Source: Camarhynchus parvulus (Eukaryota; Chordata; Aves; Passeriformes; Thraupidae). Taken from it: a DNA stretch of 64,000 bases. The stretch is from positions 44,489,376 through 44,553,375 of the forward strand of contig NC_044601.1 in assembly GCF_901933205.1 (NCBI RefSeq), given 5' to 3'. Shown here piece after piece: positions 35,578-47,767 of this stretch (within the stretch, counting starts at the first letter, position 1; every line of letters begins with the position of its first letter). Under the pieces are notes generated by a model. It worked only from the letters and a program-made list of their open reading frames with translations. It was not told the origin of the DNA and ran no database searches. Position numbers and translations under genes: made by a program.

Positions 35578-38500
35578 ATGGAAGTCCTAGTCCTCAACCC
35601 CTGCCTACCCTATTGGATAGATATCCTTACTCTGTGCCATCTGGGTTTCTGTTGTTTTTGACACGTTTTGGTACATGGTAGTGCTGCCCACATCTCCCAG
35701 AGGAGCTCCACATAATTTCCTGGAAATCATTTAGCAGCATGACTGTGGGGATCTGCTAAACTGGACTGTCTTCCCCAGTATAGCAGTTTTGAGTATTTGC
35801 AGCTGGTGAGGAAGACGTTCACAGCAGAGCCTGTATCTGTCTTTCAAAGATTCCTACTGTGAGCCTGGCAGTTTCCTGCCTTAAGAAAAACATGTAGTCT
35901 TTGGATTTCACTAATTTTCAAAAGCTCAGTGCATTTTAACTACATTGTCTGAATCTGTGAATGATAAAATGGCAGCAATAAGTTTGAGGGGCCATAAGGG
36001 TGAGTTTGGCTTCTGCATACTGTCTTTGGATGAGATATTCCAATGACATGAAGTCTAGACATTTGCCTTGAAGAGTTAAGCTTTTGGGAGAGATGTAATG
36101 TATGCTTTAGTGTCCCACTGTAAATAATTCACAAAATGTCAGCTGATGTCAAGAAATGGAAACTTTTGAATGCAGCTGAGATGATCAGTCATGTCTTTGC
36201 TTCTAAAGCAAGGCTGGAATTGTGCAGGAATAATGCAAATTACTTTAAATATGCAGACCTTATAAACTGCTCATGACAGACATTAAATTGAAGAACATTC
36301 TCTTCTTTCTTCCCCTACCTTCAAGCAAAACCTTTGGCAGAACTTCCTGTCTTGGTATCACATACAGTTGGCAAAATCCTAGTGCTGTAAAAATTAGATA
36401 ATGCAGGAAAAAAAATCAAAGGCCATAAAACACATTAAAGTGACTCTTTCAGCCTTCTGCCTGTTTTTAGAACAACACTGTCAGGCATTGATTCACACAT
36501 CTGACTTTCACCCAAGTGAAGAAATCTTTTTTTTTAAACCTGGGAGAAGAAATCTGCTCCCAGATTTCAGGCCTCTGCTTTCTCTCTTGGGTACCATATA
36601 CCCAAGAGTGGGTGCTGGGTGCTCCAGAAGACTTGGGCCTGCAGCAGCAAGAACCAAGGCTCAGTGGTCAAAAACCATGGGGAATGATTCTACAGTCAGC
36701 ATAAATGCAGAATTGATCTGTTTTGTAATATGGCCACTTAGACTTTTGGCATATTTTACCAATCATATCCACACCAATTATTAACTTATAAGATTTGTTT
36801 TCTCTGCATCTCTGCCTCTGAAAATTGTCAGCCCTCCAAATGGCTGGTACTGTAGCAACTGGGCAGCAGATTTCATTGTCTCTTGATATCCCTTAGATAG
36901 CAAAGTAAAAATATGTTTCAAAAATATATGTTATCTTCTCCCTTTCAGTATCAGAAGACAGTGGTAATTCTGTGAAGCAAGGATCATAAAGTAAGGCAAA
37001 TTTAAAATACTGTAGCAAGAACCAATACTTTCAGTCAAGCTCCTGCAATACCAATGTAGAAGTGGGTTTTGTCAAATTTGTGTCATGTGTCTCCCACTTG
37101 CTTTGATAATCCACTGCTGTATCTGTGCATTTAATTTCTGTAAAAGTTAGAATCCTGCAAGTAAATCCTGCAGGAGGCTTTCATATAACTAGAGTGGACT
37201 GCTCATTGACCAAAAGGGCAAAATGGAACCCTTTCCTGGGCTCAGCTTTGTCTCAGCTCCTGAAGCATGCTGCATTCCAGCTGCTGTGAGACCACGCCAA
37301 GGCTGTGCCCGTGTCTGTCCCCAGTCCTCTGGCACCTGCCTTCACCCAGGAATGGTGGTACTCCATTTGTCCTCCTCCCCTCAAAGGACAGGCATGCATG
37401 GGCTTCCCAGACAGGAGAGGAGTTGGGAGAGCCTTTGCCCCATCTTGCCCCTTTGCGTTGTAATGACTAATTGGAAATGAGCTGCCTGGGAGGAAAAAAG
37501 GGAAACTGACTTCCTGACCCACTCAAACGGTGTTAGCAAACACCTGCCTCGTGGGTGATGCAAGGAGTCATGACTGACCTGAGAAAATGGGCCAATTCCA
37601 CTTGTTTGAAGACAAGCACGTTTGAGGGGAGGACCCTTTATCTGGGCTGTGCCGTCAGCACTCAGGAAGCAGTTACAGACTGGAGAGTCTGTGTTACCCT
37701 CATCCTGGGAAATGACAGGCCTTACGTGGCGCAGACTCACAGGGTGGAGGACTGGCTCTACAGCCTTCTCCAGGAGCCCTGGGGCAAAAAGGGAGTAATT
37801 GAGCCAACACCAAAACTCTTCTGGTGGCTGCTAATATGACTTGAAAGGTGCTATTTCTCAGAAGGAGGTGATTCATTAAACTCCCTGTAGCATCCTAGTG
37901 CAGAGAGAGGATGACGATGGTGGCACTGGAAGCCTTGTGAGAAGTCAAGAGGCCAAAGAGGCTATCTAGAGGCTCTAGATATCTAGAGGATATGTAGAGG
38001 CTATCTAGGCTCCAGGCAGGGAGCAGGAATCTTGCTGTCATCCCATGCCCTCACGGCTTTTTAAGAAAGGCTTGTTTGCTGCGAAAGTGCATACACTGCA
38101 TCTGCAGCAGCAGCTGCAGGGCTAATGCAGCTACTGTACCAGAAGATGTTGCTCAATGATACACAGCATTTTTTACCACTCTGATCAATGTGTATCAAGA
38201 GAAACTACAGAAGCTCTTTGAAGGAGAGAAAAAAACCCAAACATATAAATGAGAATGACTGGCCTGACAGTAAATTCAGTAGAGTTTCTGAGAAACTCAA
38301 TGCTACTGGATTGTATTCTTATTATAGTCTTGCAGGAACTGTTGGAGCCAAACAGTTGATTTCAGAAAATATTTACAATGTTAAAGTAGTGTATGGATTT
38401 AATAGTAATGAAGGAGTAGGGAAACAGGTTTTTATTGTGCCCTTTGTTTTTACTTATCAGAAAGGCACCAAATCCCTAAGAGCTACAGTCTGTGCAAGAT

Positions 38501-41500
38501 CATTGCATTTCTGTATCTGTGTGATACATAATTACCGTCTGGAAGACAAATTACCTGCTACGTAGGCACTGTCAAGATAACTGAACAAAAATCAGCCTTG
38601 TAATTGTTCTGTATATTTTTGAAAATGACCTTTTGATATCACTTGAAAATTTGGCTCATTATGTTTAAAATGGAAAATATGAAATTATATTATTTTCGGA
38701 TGTTTGGTGTAGTAGAAGGAAGAATACAATACATTTCATGGACTTGCATTAACAGCATCATAATCTTCCATTTGCAAAGATATATTAGAACAAAGCAACA
38801 CTTAGATCACATTTCAATTATTGTGGTTTAGGAGATCAAATAGCTTTTGTGATTTAACATTTGCTTCTAAAACTCCTCACACTAATTTGTTCTTACTTTG
38901 TGTTCTACTTGTGTCTTTTCATAAACTAGTGAGTGGTCTGCAATCTCGAGGTATGGTAGGATCAATACTAAGTCCATTGCACTTTACCTACCATTTTTAC
39001 AGGAGTAATTGCTGATAAATACTGGTTGTAGAGCAGAGGAAAGATGCATCACAGCTACTGCAGCAGTGCGCAAGCTGGCACTGAAGAGCACTTAGATGCT
39101 CTTCGGCACCATATACTGTCTCACCCTTGGGAAGGTACAGAAAAGGCCTTGGAGACCACCCTACCACCATTCCAGTAGGCTTAGTGCTGCGCATTTACTG
39201 ACTTAACATTTAATCTTTACAAAAGTTCAAGCTTTTAAGATTCCCACTTGTCTCAAAGGCTGAAAACAGAAAAACAAGGAAAATTTTTGCTATGCAAAAA
39301 CTGTAACAGTAGCAATATATTACAGCACCGCAAATCCCTCTCCTACCTTGCTCTCTCCCTACTGTGCTTTCCCGATCCTTCTCTCTCCCACCTGACCAAA
39401 CTGTTTCTTCCCCCTAGCCCTTTGGCAGCACTATCTTATTTTCACCTTGACTTAAGTCCATGATCACTTTTTTCTTTGCTATTTTGGTGCAGCTTGGCAA
39501 ATTTGGCCTCCTCTGGTGTATCTCTTGCTTTTCTGTTGTTGTGGTTCTGCTGGGGACTCGGTTGTCTTGTTTTATCACCTTGCTATACCTGTGGGCAGCC
39601 CTCATTGCGTGTTACAGCTGGAGTATGCTGTGGGACACTTAGTTCTTCCTTAAAAGCACCGCAAGCTTATCTGGAGGAGAAGAGTCCTGGGATACATTAA
39701 CTGATGGCAGCAAGCAGTGCATAGGTGTGTGCCTTCTGGAGAAGAAATATTTTAATGAATAAATCAGATGAATTGGTGCTCATGAAGCATGTATTCCTCT
39801 CTGTGGATTTCCCTAACTGTTTTAGTTTTTTGATTTGCATTCTGTTCATTTACTCTAGCCTAAATCTGTGTATTAGGTTCACTGGCAAGAACAGCAGTCC
39901 TAATAAATATTGGCCTTCCAGCTAAGCTTTTCTCCCAGATTTTTACAGGCTTTTGCCTGATTTCCCACTCAATTAGTCCCTCTTTCTCACTAACTGCTGC
40001 CCATCTGCCTTGCAACCCTATGGAGACAGCAAGTTAGGGGTTATTGCCATGAACAGGGTTTGCTCACGGCCAGCACTGACCACCAGCAATACGGGCTAGG
40101 GACAGCATCTGTGTCCATCTGCTGAGTCATAGGATCATGCCATGAGAATCAGCCCAGTAGAGAGCTGGCCTGCAAAGACTGATGGTGGCAAGGCAGAGCA
40201 TTATGGTCTCATAAAATCAGTTTAGAAGCCAAAAGATAAACATTTGCTTACGATCAGTAAAAAAAATTGGCAGATCTGTGATGATGAAGATAGTCATAAA
40301 TGTAAGTCAGAAATGTGTCTTAGTTCTCCCCACCATTTTATAGTGAGGCATAAGACTGGCAATCCACAAGCATATGCGTGGAGATCACAGATGGTTTCTA
40401 TATGAGGCACCCTTAAAATAGCCTTAGGACTAAAACCGCTCTGTCTGCTCTCAGTGTGCTGATGTTTTGCCTCTAGTCCTGGGGCTTGGTCCAAAAACTA
40501 ATGTTTTATCAGCACTAAGAAGCAATAGAAGACCTCTAGAAGGAGGACTCTGCATTTGCTTACTGTATTCTTCCAAGGACAGATGATGATAATTTATCTC
40601 TTTCTCTACCTTCCTGATACACTAATAGAAGGGACATCAATATTCTATTACTTTTTCCAACAGTGTCACTGTTTGGAATCCATTTCAGTATATATTGCAG
40701 CTGGCTGACCTTTGGATCCTCCTTCTGTCAGTTAAATGAAGAATTTTTGGAGTCGCAGTCAATTTTTACATATGGCTATGTTTTTCGTGCAAAAGACAAA
40801 ATATGGAACAAATAGTAGAAAAATATATTTCTCTGCCTGAAAAATTTTTGAATATGTAGAATAAAGGATCTGTAATGTAAGATTTCTAATGCAGATCCTT
40901 GTAAAACTAATCCCCTTCAGAAGTAAAGAAATTTGAAATGACTGTCATACCTTGATTATTGAAAACCTAACAGGAAGCTCGAGTTCATGAGGAACATGCT
41001 CCATAGAGTACAGATCATCTACCATGGCAAAGCATGACCAGAGATAGTTGGAAATAAATTTCTATCCTTGGATTTTTTATTTCTGCTTAATAGGGTTGTA
41101 ATTAAATGTTTTTCCTTTGAATGGTGGTTTGTTTTTCTGGTTTTTTTGTGTTTTTTTTTTTTTAATTTTAAGGAAAATACCATTTTAGGACAATAAAAGA
41201 AAATGGAAATGGTACTTGATAATTTGTCATCCTTCACCATTTTATATCTGTTTAATGTACTGCTATTAGAATTTATTCATAAATGAAAAATAACTTTTAG
41301 AATTGCAACAAAAGTGGAAAAAATATGCAGACTCTCATGTAGCTGGTATGGGGACTGGATTGATTGTCACTGATTGTTTTAATTTCTTTGGTTCTCATAA
41401 TGTAGAGTCATTATTTATGTGCATATCTAATTTAGAAAAGTGAGTAATTTAATTTAGAGGACTACTCTCACATTTAAATTTAGTCTTGTGACAGGGTATA

Positions 41501-42938
41501 ATTTAGAACCAAAGAAGTAAATCTAAATGCATATTTTAAATGAGTATTTTTTCTCATTAATAAAATATTTTCAGTGAGGGATAAAAAATACTTCGTTACT
41601 TCTAGCATTTGAATGACACATAAAAGTTTGAAACAGAATTGCTGGTTTTATTTACAAAAACCTTCTCCAAAAATTTGTTCTCCTCTCATCTTAATACAAT
41701 GTAGGGAGGCTCGAATCTACTAGGGAAATAAAGCTCCCGTGTTTCTGTATTTCTAGAAATAAAGAAAATTAAATATTTAATGAAAGAAAAAGTCAATGTT
41801 GTGATTAATGGTAGACAGAAGGTTTGCATAAGTATCCAAACTGACCATCCAAAGTTCCTGAAACAAGAATTTAATGGAACATGTCAAAGTTCTGTTTTAT
41901 TAAGTAAATTAATTATTTTCCTTTGCCTGGTTTCTAATGGTGTTGAAAGGACAGAACCTAGCCCTGGGTCCATAGCATGTTGTTCTATTCATTCCCCGGA
42001 TTACATCCATAAAAAATCAAATAATAATTTTGTTAGCTATGGTTTTTTAAGTCACAAAAATTAGGACTTTAGTAATCTATTTCAGTAGTCCCATACTACA
42101 ACTTAATATCTATATTTACAGCCATGAGACTCAGAAATGGTTGTTTCTCTATCATCCAGTTTGCACAGAATCACTGTCTGCACATGTCACACATAGGCAC
42201 AAGGTAAATAATATTTTGAATATTCACTACTTTGACAGTTTGGTGACACTGTATTGATGAATTATTCCAAACTAAATGACCACAAGATTATGACCTTGCA
42301 GTATTTTCCTTATTAAAATAACTGCTATTGCTCACAAAACTGTATTTTGAAACATTTCTTCATTATTTGCAGATGCTGACAGATGTCTTCAGATGTCTCC
42401 AGATGTGTTCAAAGCTGATGGAGCAACTACCTATTAATAACACTAGAAGAACTGTGGAGGCACAAGTAACAGATATGCAACACATTTATTACAAAATCTC
42501 TGTTCAACAAAACCATCTTATTTTCTTTAACTTTTTATGCCCAAGATCTTACAATTTGTATTAGTATAGTAATTGAAATTAAATACTGTATATTAATTGA
42601 AATTAAATGCTATCAGATGCTAAGACTTTTGTCCTATTTTCAATGTTGCCTGTAGTTCTTCCTGGCTCAGTTGGTTTTGCTTTGTCTGCTTTCACAAATT
42701 CAAAGAGTTGTTTTTAGCTTTATCCCCTTCAGCTCATGTTTGCAGAAAATTATACGGTTCATTGACTTATCCTGACTCCCTGACATACTTAAATTACCAC
42801 TCCTTTGATTTTTCAAATAATGTTTTAATAGTCCCAGTTGAAGGAGGAAATAGAAACTGTAGTGCAGTCCTGCCTGAATCACCTCCTACAGAGTATTTCA
42901 GACACTCACATGCAGTTTTGAGAGATGATTGCTCTTTA
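35578..42938. other. Long non-coding stretch
   Basis: Seven kilobases without a recognised repeat family or gene. Frames at 36401-36784, 37555-37839 and 38188-38565 (94 to 127 codons) were inspected and show no domain. A T-rich run lies at 41122-41165. Short direct repeats lie at 42379-42406 (CAGATGTCTT-like) and 42571-42608 (AATTGAAATTAAAT twice). Confidence 0.45.
37958..38009. repeat. Palindrome flanked by direct repeats
   Basis: A perfect 16-bp palindrome, CTCTAGATATCTAGAG (37973-37988), lies between two copies of GAGGCTATCTAG (37958-37969 and 37997-38008) set 39 bp apart. The block is rich in CTAG words. Confidence 0.85.
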
Positions 42939-43430
42939 TGTGTATTTGGTTTGTGTGGTAAAGATTTGGTAGTAGGAGGGGGCTAAGAGGGGTGGCTTCT
43001 GTGAGAGAATGCCAGGAGTGTTTCCCATATCCAACAGAACCAGTGCCAGCTGACTCTCAGACGGACCTGCGCTGGGCCAAAGAGGAGCACATCTGTGATG
43101 GTGGTAGAACCTCCAAAATAATCTATTTGAGGAGGGTAAAACCTTGTGTAACAGGCAGAGAGAGGAGGGAGAGGAGAGAAACAGCTCTGCAGACACTGAG
43201 CTTAGCGAAGTAGGAGGGGACATGAGATGTTCCAGGCACCAGAGCAGAGATTCCCCTGCAGCCCCTGGTGCAGACCATGGTGAGGCACCTGTCCCCCTGC
43301 AGCCCATGGAGGTCCAAGGGGGAGAAGAGATCCAGTTTCAGCCCATGGAAGATTCCACACCAGAGCCAGTGGATGGCGGACTGTGACCCCTTGGGAATTG
43401 TGGAATGGTGACCAAAGAGGCAGGCAAGGA
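42939..43430 (+). mobile_element. Partial LTR of an avian endogenous retrovirus
   Basis: From memory this matches the 5' two-thirds of a songbird LTR on the plus strand. Landmarks are GGGGGCTAAGAGGGGTGGCT, CTTCTGTGAGAGAATGCCAG, CAGACGGACCTGCGCTGGGC, the ATCTGTGATGGTGGTAGAAC block, and a degenerate TATA region ATAATCTATTTGAGGAGGG. A repeated CAGCCCATGGAGGTCC / CAGCCCATGGAAGATTCC motif follows, then CTGTGACCCCTTGGGAA. The consensus continues with more such units, a polyadenylation signal and a CCACCACA-type end; these are missing or unrecognisable after about 43430. No internal viral sequence is adjacent. The 97- and 73-codon frames here are by-products. Confidence 0.7.
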
Positions 43431-44015
43431 TTAAGACATCCTATCTATGGCCCAAACTGTGTACCCTCTACTTTATCTTTGAAGATGGAGATTTGCATAG
43501 TTTGCATCAAGAACTATTCAACTGAAATTAATTTGTTTCTGATAGTGCTGCATTTTTTCACAGCACTATTTGAAGTGACTTCTCTATGTCGATGGGAGTG
43601 CCCATCACATGTTGGTATTCGCTTTCAGACGAAGAACAAAAAACCACGGTTCAGTGTAGGACTGCTATCCTCTTTCTTGGTATGGATGCTGACTTTGTGT
43701 AGTCTCTTACAGCTGGCAGCCAATAAAAGGGGAAAAATATGGTGAATTGTTTTTGAATGATGAGTATATTCTCTCTTTTAAACCAGAAAAACGCATTGCC
43801 TGCTTTTCCATGTTAAAAAGTAGGACAGTATCATGGAGCTGATAGATAAAATCTCAGCCATTACTAGGATCTCACATTGTGCTCTAGATGTTTTGATGGC
43901 TGGAGCACTCTGCCAGGATCAGCTGCTACTCCTTTGTCTTTGCCCACTGCAACCCCTTCTCCTCCCAGGCAGCCAACATCCCTGTGCTTGGTGGGGCTGG
44001 GGCTGCTCCCCATCT
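43431..44015. other. Unassigned stretch
   Basis: No family recognised. It includes a hairpin with 9-bp arms, ATAGTGCTG (43542-43550) and CAGCACTAT (43561-43569), around a 10-base loop. The 120-codon frame crossing 43383-43745 is not protein-like. Confidence 0.4.
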
Positions 44016-44284
44016 GGAATTCCTACTGAGCATCTGAGCACCTTTGGCAATGGCTTGGCAGCTCTGACAGGATACAGAAACTGGGAGGAACTGGCAGTGG
44101 AAAGATTTCTGATATTAAAAAAGTAGATGACAAGCTTTGCAATTGCCCTTTCCAGGCTGGGATGCACTGGTGAACCAGGAGCACAGCCGAGGAAGGGAAC
44201 ATGTAGGAAGTGCCCATATCTTTTCTCTTGTGTCCACTGCAGTATGAAATATCATCACCTTTGCTAGCAACAGTAAAGCCCAGC
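44016..44284 (+). repeat. Left arm of a 269-bp inverted duplication
   Basis: This block is the reverse complement of 46406-46674. By manual alignment the arms are 269 bp each, with no gaps and 12 mismatches, about 95.5% identity. Sequence outside both ends is unrelated. Shared landmarks include GCTAGCAACAGTAAAGCCCA and CAAGCTTTGCAATTGCCC. In the shared frame at least two changes (Tyr/His and Leu/Pro) alter the protein, so nothing points to selection for coding. I do not recognise the unit as a known repeat family. Confidence 0.95.
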
Positions 44285-46405
44285 AGAGTGTTAGATTTGC
44301 CTTTGGGTCTGTTATTTTGATATTTAAGCTGGCTATCAGCCATTTTTTTTGCTACACTTATAATGACGGAATGACATTAGATATTCAAAAATCACTGGAA
44401 ATATGTTTTCATAATTGTAGTAGCTAATGTTTATGCCTCAGTGGAGAATAGTACTGCATTTGATGACATATCATTCTGATGAGTTTAAATCTGGCTGTTA
44501 TAATCTTTCTGATACAGTATCAATGATGAACGCTACATTCTTCTTGCCATTTGGTGTGTAAGTCTCTTATGTGTAGGTAAAGTTATCTACAGCAACCCTG
44601 TGATGTTTTCTCTTTGGTTACTGACTTACTTACAGCTACATACAAGTGAAGATTGGGTTATCTGTGGAAATCATTGCAAGTAAGGAAGGACATAATATTT
44701 GCAGCATAGTTCTTAGAAGGAATTGAGCTAAGGGAGGTAAAATATTCCACTCATCTCTTAGGACCATAGGAGTGGTGTAGTTGTTGCACTGCTGGGTAGA
44801 ATAGCCAGCTTTGACAAGAATATTGCAATTGAAGCCTCGCTGTTACAAAAAATAAATTCAGTTTGTGTTTATCACAGTTTTACATTAAATCTTCAGACTG
44901 AAGCACACACTTACTGTAGAGAGTCTCACCCAATGTCATGTATATGCCAGGTTTTCTTCCTTTATAACTTGGACAGGCAGTAATTGTCACCATGGAAATC
45001 AATCCTTCATTAGTTTTGTGTCTTTTGGGATTTGTGCCAATTTTCTGTGTGAAATAAATCTAGGCAGGGTAAACAAAAGACTACAGAGATTCAGCAGTGC
45101 AGTTACACTGATGAGTGTTTGAACAAATTAATGGTTAATACTGAACAAATAAATGAAGAGATAGCAAGGAAAGTTGTTAGAAAGTGAAGACATTAAGATA
45201 TCAGTGATACCTGTGCAAAAGAACCCAGCCTACTGCAATTATAAAGGCTTCTGAAAACTGCCTTCAACAGGAAACATGTCTGGGACTGGCTGAGCTTCTG
45301 CCCACATCTCTTCTTTCTGTCTTGATGCAGATACTATGCAGGCAAATGAGTCAGCACTACCATAAACTCTGACAAAGAGTTTGTGAGTTTGGGTGCCTCA
45401 AGCTGTCCATCTCCACAGATTACAGAGATCTGATCTTGCATAGGACAGTGGTGACTCATTTTTGAGGGAGACACCCAAAATGATGCCTGCTCCTTGAAGA
45501 CCAAGGTGAGCATGCTATATTCACTCAGAGGGATTGGAGGTGGACTTGATGAACCCACAAGACAAGATCAATGTGAGTGCCACAAAAGTTCACACAGCTA
45601 GGCAAGTGGGCTCCTGACACCCTGCCAGGCAGCATCATCCTTCTAAAGCACAAAACTACTGCAGAGTAAGGGGAGTGAGGAAAGTCAGATTTCCAAAGAT
45701 CACAAATTCAAAAGCCAAACCTATTAACAGATATTTTCCTGCTGAACCCAATATATATCTTATCCTGGGAGCTCTATGCACCCATGTGATTAATAGCTGA
45801 GTGTTACAGCTCATATGTTGACTACTTGCATTCCTCCTGTATTGCCATGTGAGAGCGCAGAGTGACAGACCTTTGGCACTGGTATATGACCTGCTGTCTG
45901 GAGAGCTGCTGAGTCAGACAGTCTTGAATCACATCTGATTGTGCCCAGCCAGTGAGCCCTGTGGTGAGCACAGCAGAGATGCTATGTTTTCTGAGGAAGC
46001 AAATGGTGCCATGACACAGCACTGTAAATATCTTGATAGCATTGTTTTGAAGATTAACATCTACAGCAGCTCTGGCTCTTTCTGCTCAAGCACCAGAAAC
46101 CTTCTCTGTTAAATGAGACAATTTGGCATCTGAAGTGGGTGGGGATCCCCTCAAGAACAACACATTGTTGGCTCAGGACAACTGATTGTCCCGAGTGTCA
46201 GAGTGCATGGCTTTCAGTGGGTGTAGTACAATCGTGGTGTTGGAGCTTACAGCACATCCCCCCTCTTTCTAATGTACCTTACACACTGCATCCAACCTAG
46301 CTTGAGAATAGCCTTTTAGTTGAAATTGTCTGAAAAATTAAGCACTTCATTAATTATACCAGTGTTCAATTCTAAGTGAAACTGCAGAGTACTTGCTTGT
46401 CCCTG
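44285..46405. other. Spacer between the inverted arms
   Basis: 2121 bp of AT-rich DNA with no recognised gene, transposase, reverse transcriptase or repeat family. The longest frames are about 75 codons. Confidence 0.55.
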
Positions 46406-46674
46406 GCTGGGCTTTACTGTTGCTAGCAAAGGTGATGATATTTCATAGTGCAATGGACACAAGAGAAAAGATGTGGGCACTTCCTGCATGTTCCCATCCT
46501 CGGCTGTGCTCTTGGTTCACCAGTGCATCCCAGCCTGGAAAGGGCAATTGCAAAGCTTGTCATCTACTTTTTTAATATCAGAAATCTTTCCACTGCCAGT
46601 TCCTCCCAGTTTCTGCATCCTGTCAGAGCTGCCAAGCCATTGCCAAAAGTGCCCAGATGCTAAGCAGGAATGCC
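46406..46674 (-). repeat. Right arm of a 269-bp inverted duplication
   Basis: Reverse-complement partner of 44016-44284. Outer flanks (left CCCATCT, right AGAATTC) and inner flanks share no target-site duplication, so neither the whole 2.66-kb unit nor each arm has visible transposon borders. It may be an inverted segmental duplication or two copies of an unclassified repeat. Confidence 0.95.
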
Positions 46675-46954
46675 AGAATTCTCTCAATTTCTCAATTCTC
46701 TGCTTGCAAATCAATGCCTAATATGTTACTGTTCCTTAAGCGGATTAAGAGGGTGCATGTGGGGTACATGGAAGCTATTGTCTTAAAACAAAATAAAAAA
46801 AAAAGCTTCCAGCAGCCCATCTGAGACCTGGATGATGCTAAGCCTTATTGCGCAGAGACATGAGGATGCATAAAGGGTGCAAGGATTTCCTGCTGGGACC
46901 AGGCTGGCAGATCCTGCCCTGAAGTCTGTCTCCTGCCACAGCGATAGGAGAAGT

Positions 46955-47131
46955 TTATGGGGCACAAATGTAAGCCTTAGACTTCTCTCTCTTCTCCTTC
47001 TGTGACTCTGGTACAAGATATGTTGGTGAAGATATCACTGAGCCATCCTGTCCATATTGTGTTGTAGAACTGTAGTCAATTTGTCCATCTAAAACATTTC
47101 CCACCATGCTGATGCCATCTATCCCAGACCC
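46955..47131 (-). other. Candidate terminal exon, unidentified
   Basis: On the minus strand a possible splice acceptor (TTTGCCACCACAG, ending at 47132) is followed by 58 codons and a TAA at 46955-46957. The translation looks protein-like: it contains GISMVGNVLDGQIDYSSTTQ, then YGQDGSVISSPTYLVPES, then a charged KEKREKSK run. Asp, Gly, Tyr, Gln and Ser dominate, unlike the Leu/Phe/Ile-rich frames common in this AT-rich DNA. The frame stays open upstream to about 47197 (an ATG there gives 80 codons), so splicing is not required. The tract before the acceptor is only weakly pyrimidine-rich, which lowers confidence. I do not recognise the family and see no other exon nearby. Confidence 0.22.
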
Positions 47132-47728
47132 CTGTGGTGGCAAATTACAGAAATTACTAATTGTTGGGTGTACTGGTAAGGAAGGACTGTATTTCATGTG
47201 GTTTAGGCTTACCTCCTACTGATTTTACTTCATGTTTCTCAATTGTCTGACTGCCTGACATTCTCAGGGAAAAGTGGGACCTGTCCACCAGAAAACCAGG
47301 TGCCACAAATCAAGTCGCTCTCAGCCAAAGGCACCTCTGGCAGCCTGAGTGTGGTTGAGGTCTTGCTGCCAGTAAATCCCCTCTGAGCCTTCTGCAGGTG
47401 GGCCCAGGCCCTGTCTAGGAGATCCAGCAGCTGTCTGGTGCCTCTTCTCAGCGCCTCTCAGATAGTATTTTTGCCAAGGCATACAGAACTCTCCTGAAGA
47501 TGCCTGGGCAAGTTGAAAGTACAGGGTAAGGTTTCCCATGTGCAAGGTGATTTGGTTGTCCCATATCTCACATGGAAGAACTGAGAAGGTTGGCAAACAC
47601 TCTATAATCAAGACCCAGCCAGGAAATTCTAGTCAACACTTTAGTTTTCAGGCTGTCATTTTGACTGGTCCTTTTATTTCACTTAGAGCAGAGGGAATAC
47701 CTTTAAATTGTTCTCTTTTCTCTTTAGG

Positions 47729-47767
47729 TTTTTTTTCTTTTTTCTTTTTCTTTTTCTTTTTTTTTTC
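47729..47767. repeat. Pure pyrimidine tract
   Basis: T-rich run with CTTTTT units and no purine, ending TTTTTTCAG. It resembles a strong polypyrimidine tract plus AG acceptor on the plus strand. The following frame (to 47998) is phenylalanine-rich and does not look like a known exon. Confidence 0.85.

Noticed and set aside
37555..37839. Trp-rich 94-codon frame
   Set aside because: Looked somewhat protein-like, but I could match no family or splice sites. Opposing frames overlap it.
39460..39642. Short hydrophobic frame resembling a membrane peptide
   Set aside because: Arises from a T-rich strand. No signal-peptide context or homologue recognised.
46448..46663. A conserved small protein shared by both inverted arms (HPSLERAIAKLVIYFF...)
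   Set aside because: The similarity only reflects the recent DNA duplication. The differences include amino-acid changes and the frames have different ends.
44016..46674. A DNA transposon with 269-bp terminal inverted repeats
   Set aside because: No target-site duplication, no transposase-like frame in the spacer, and no family-like termini. Kept as an unexplained inverted duplication.
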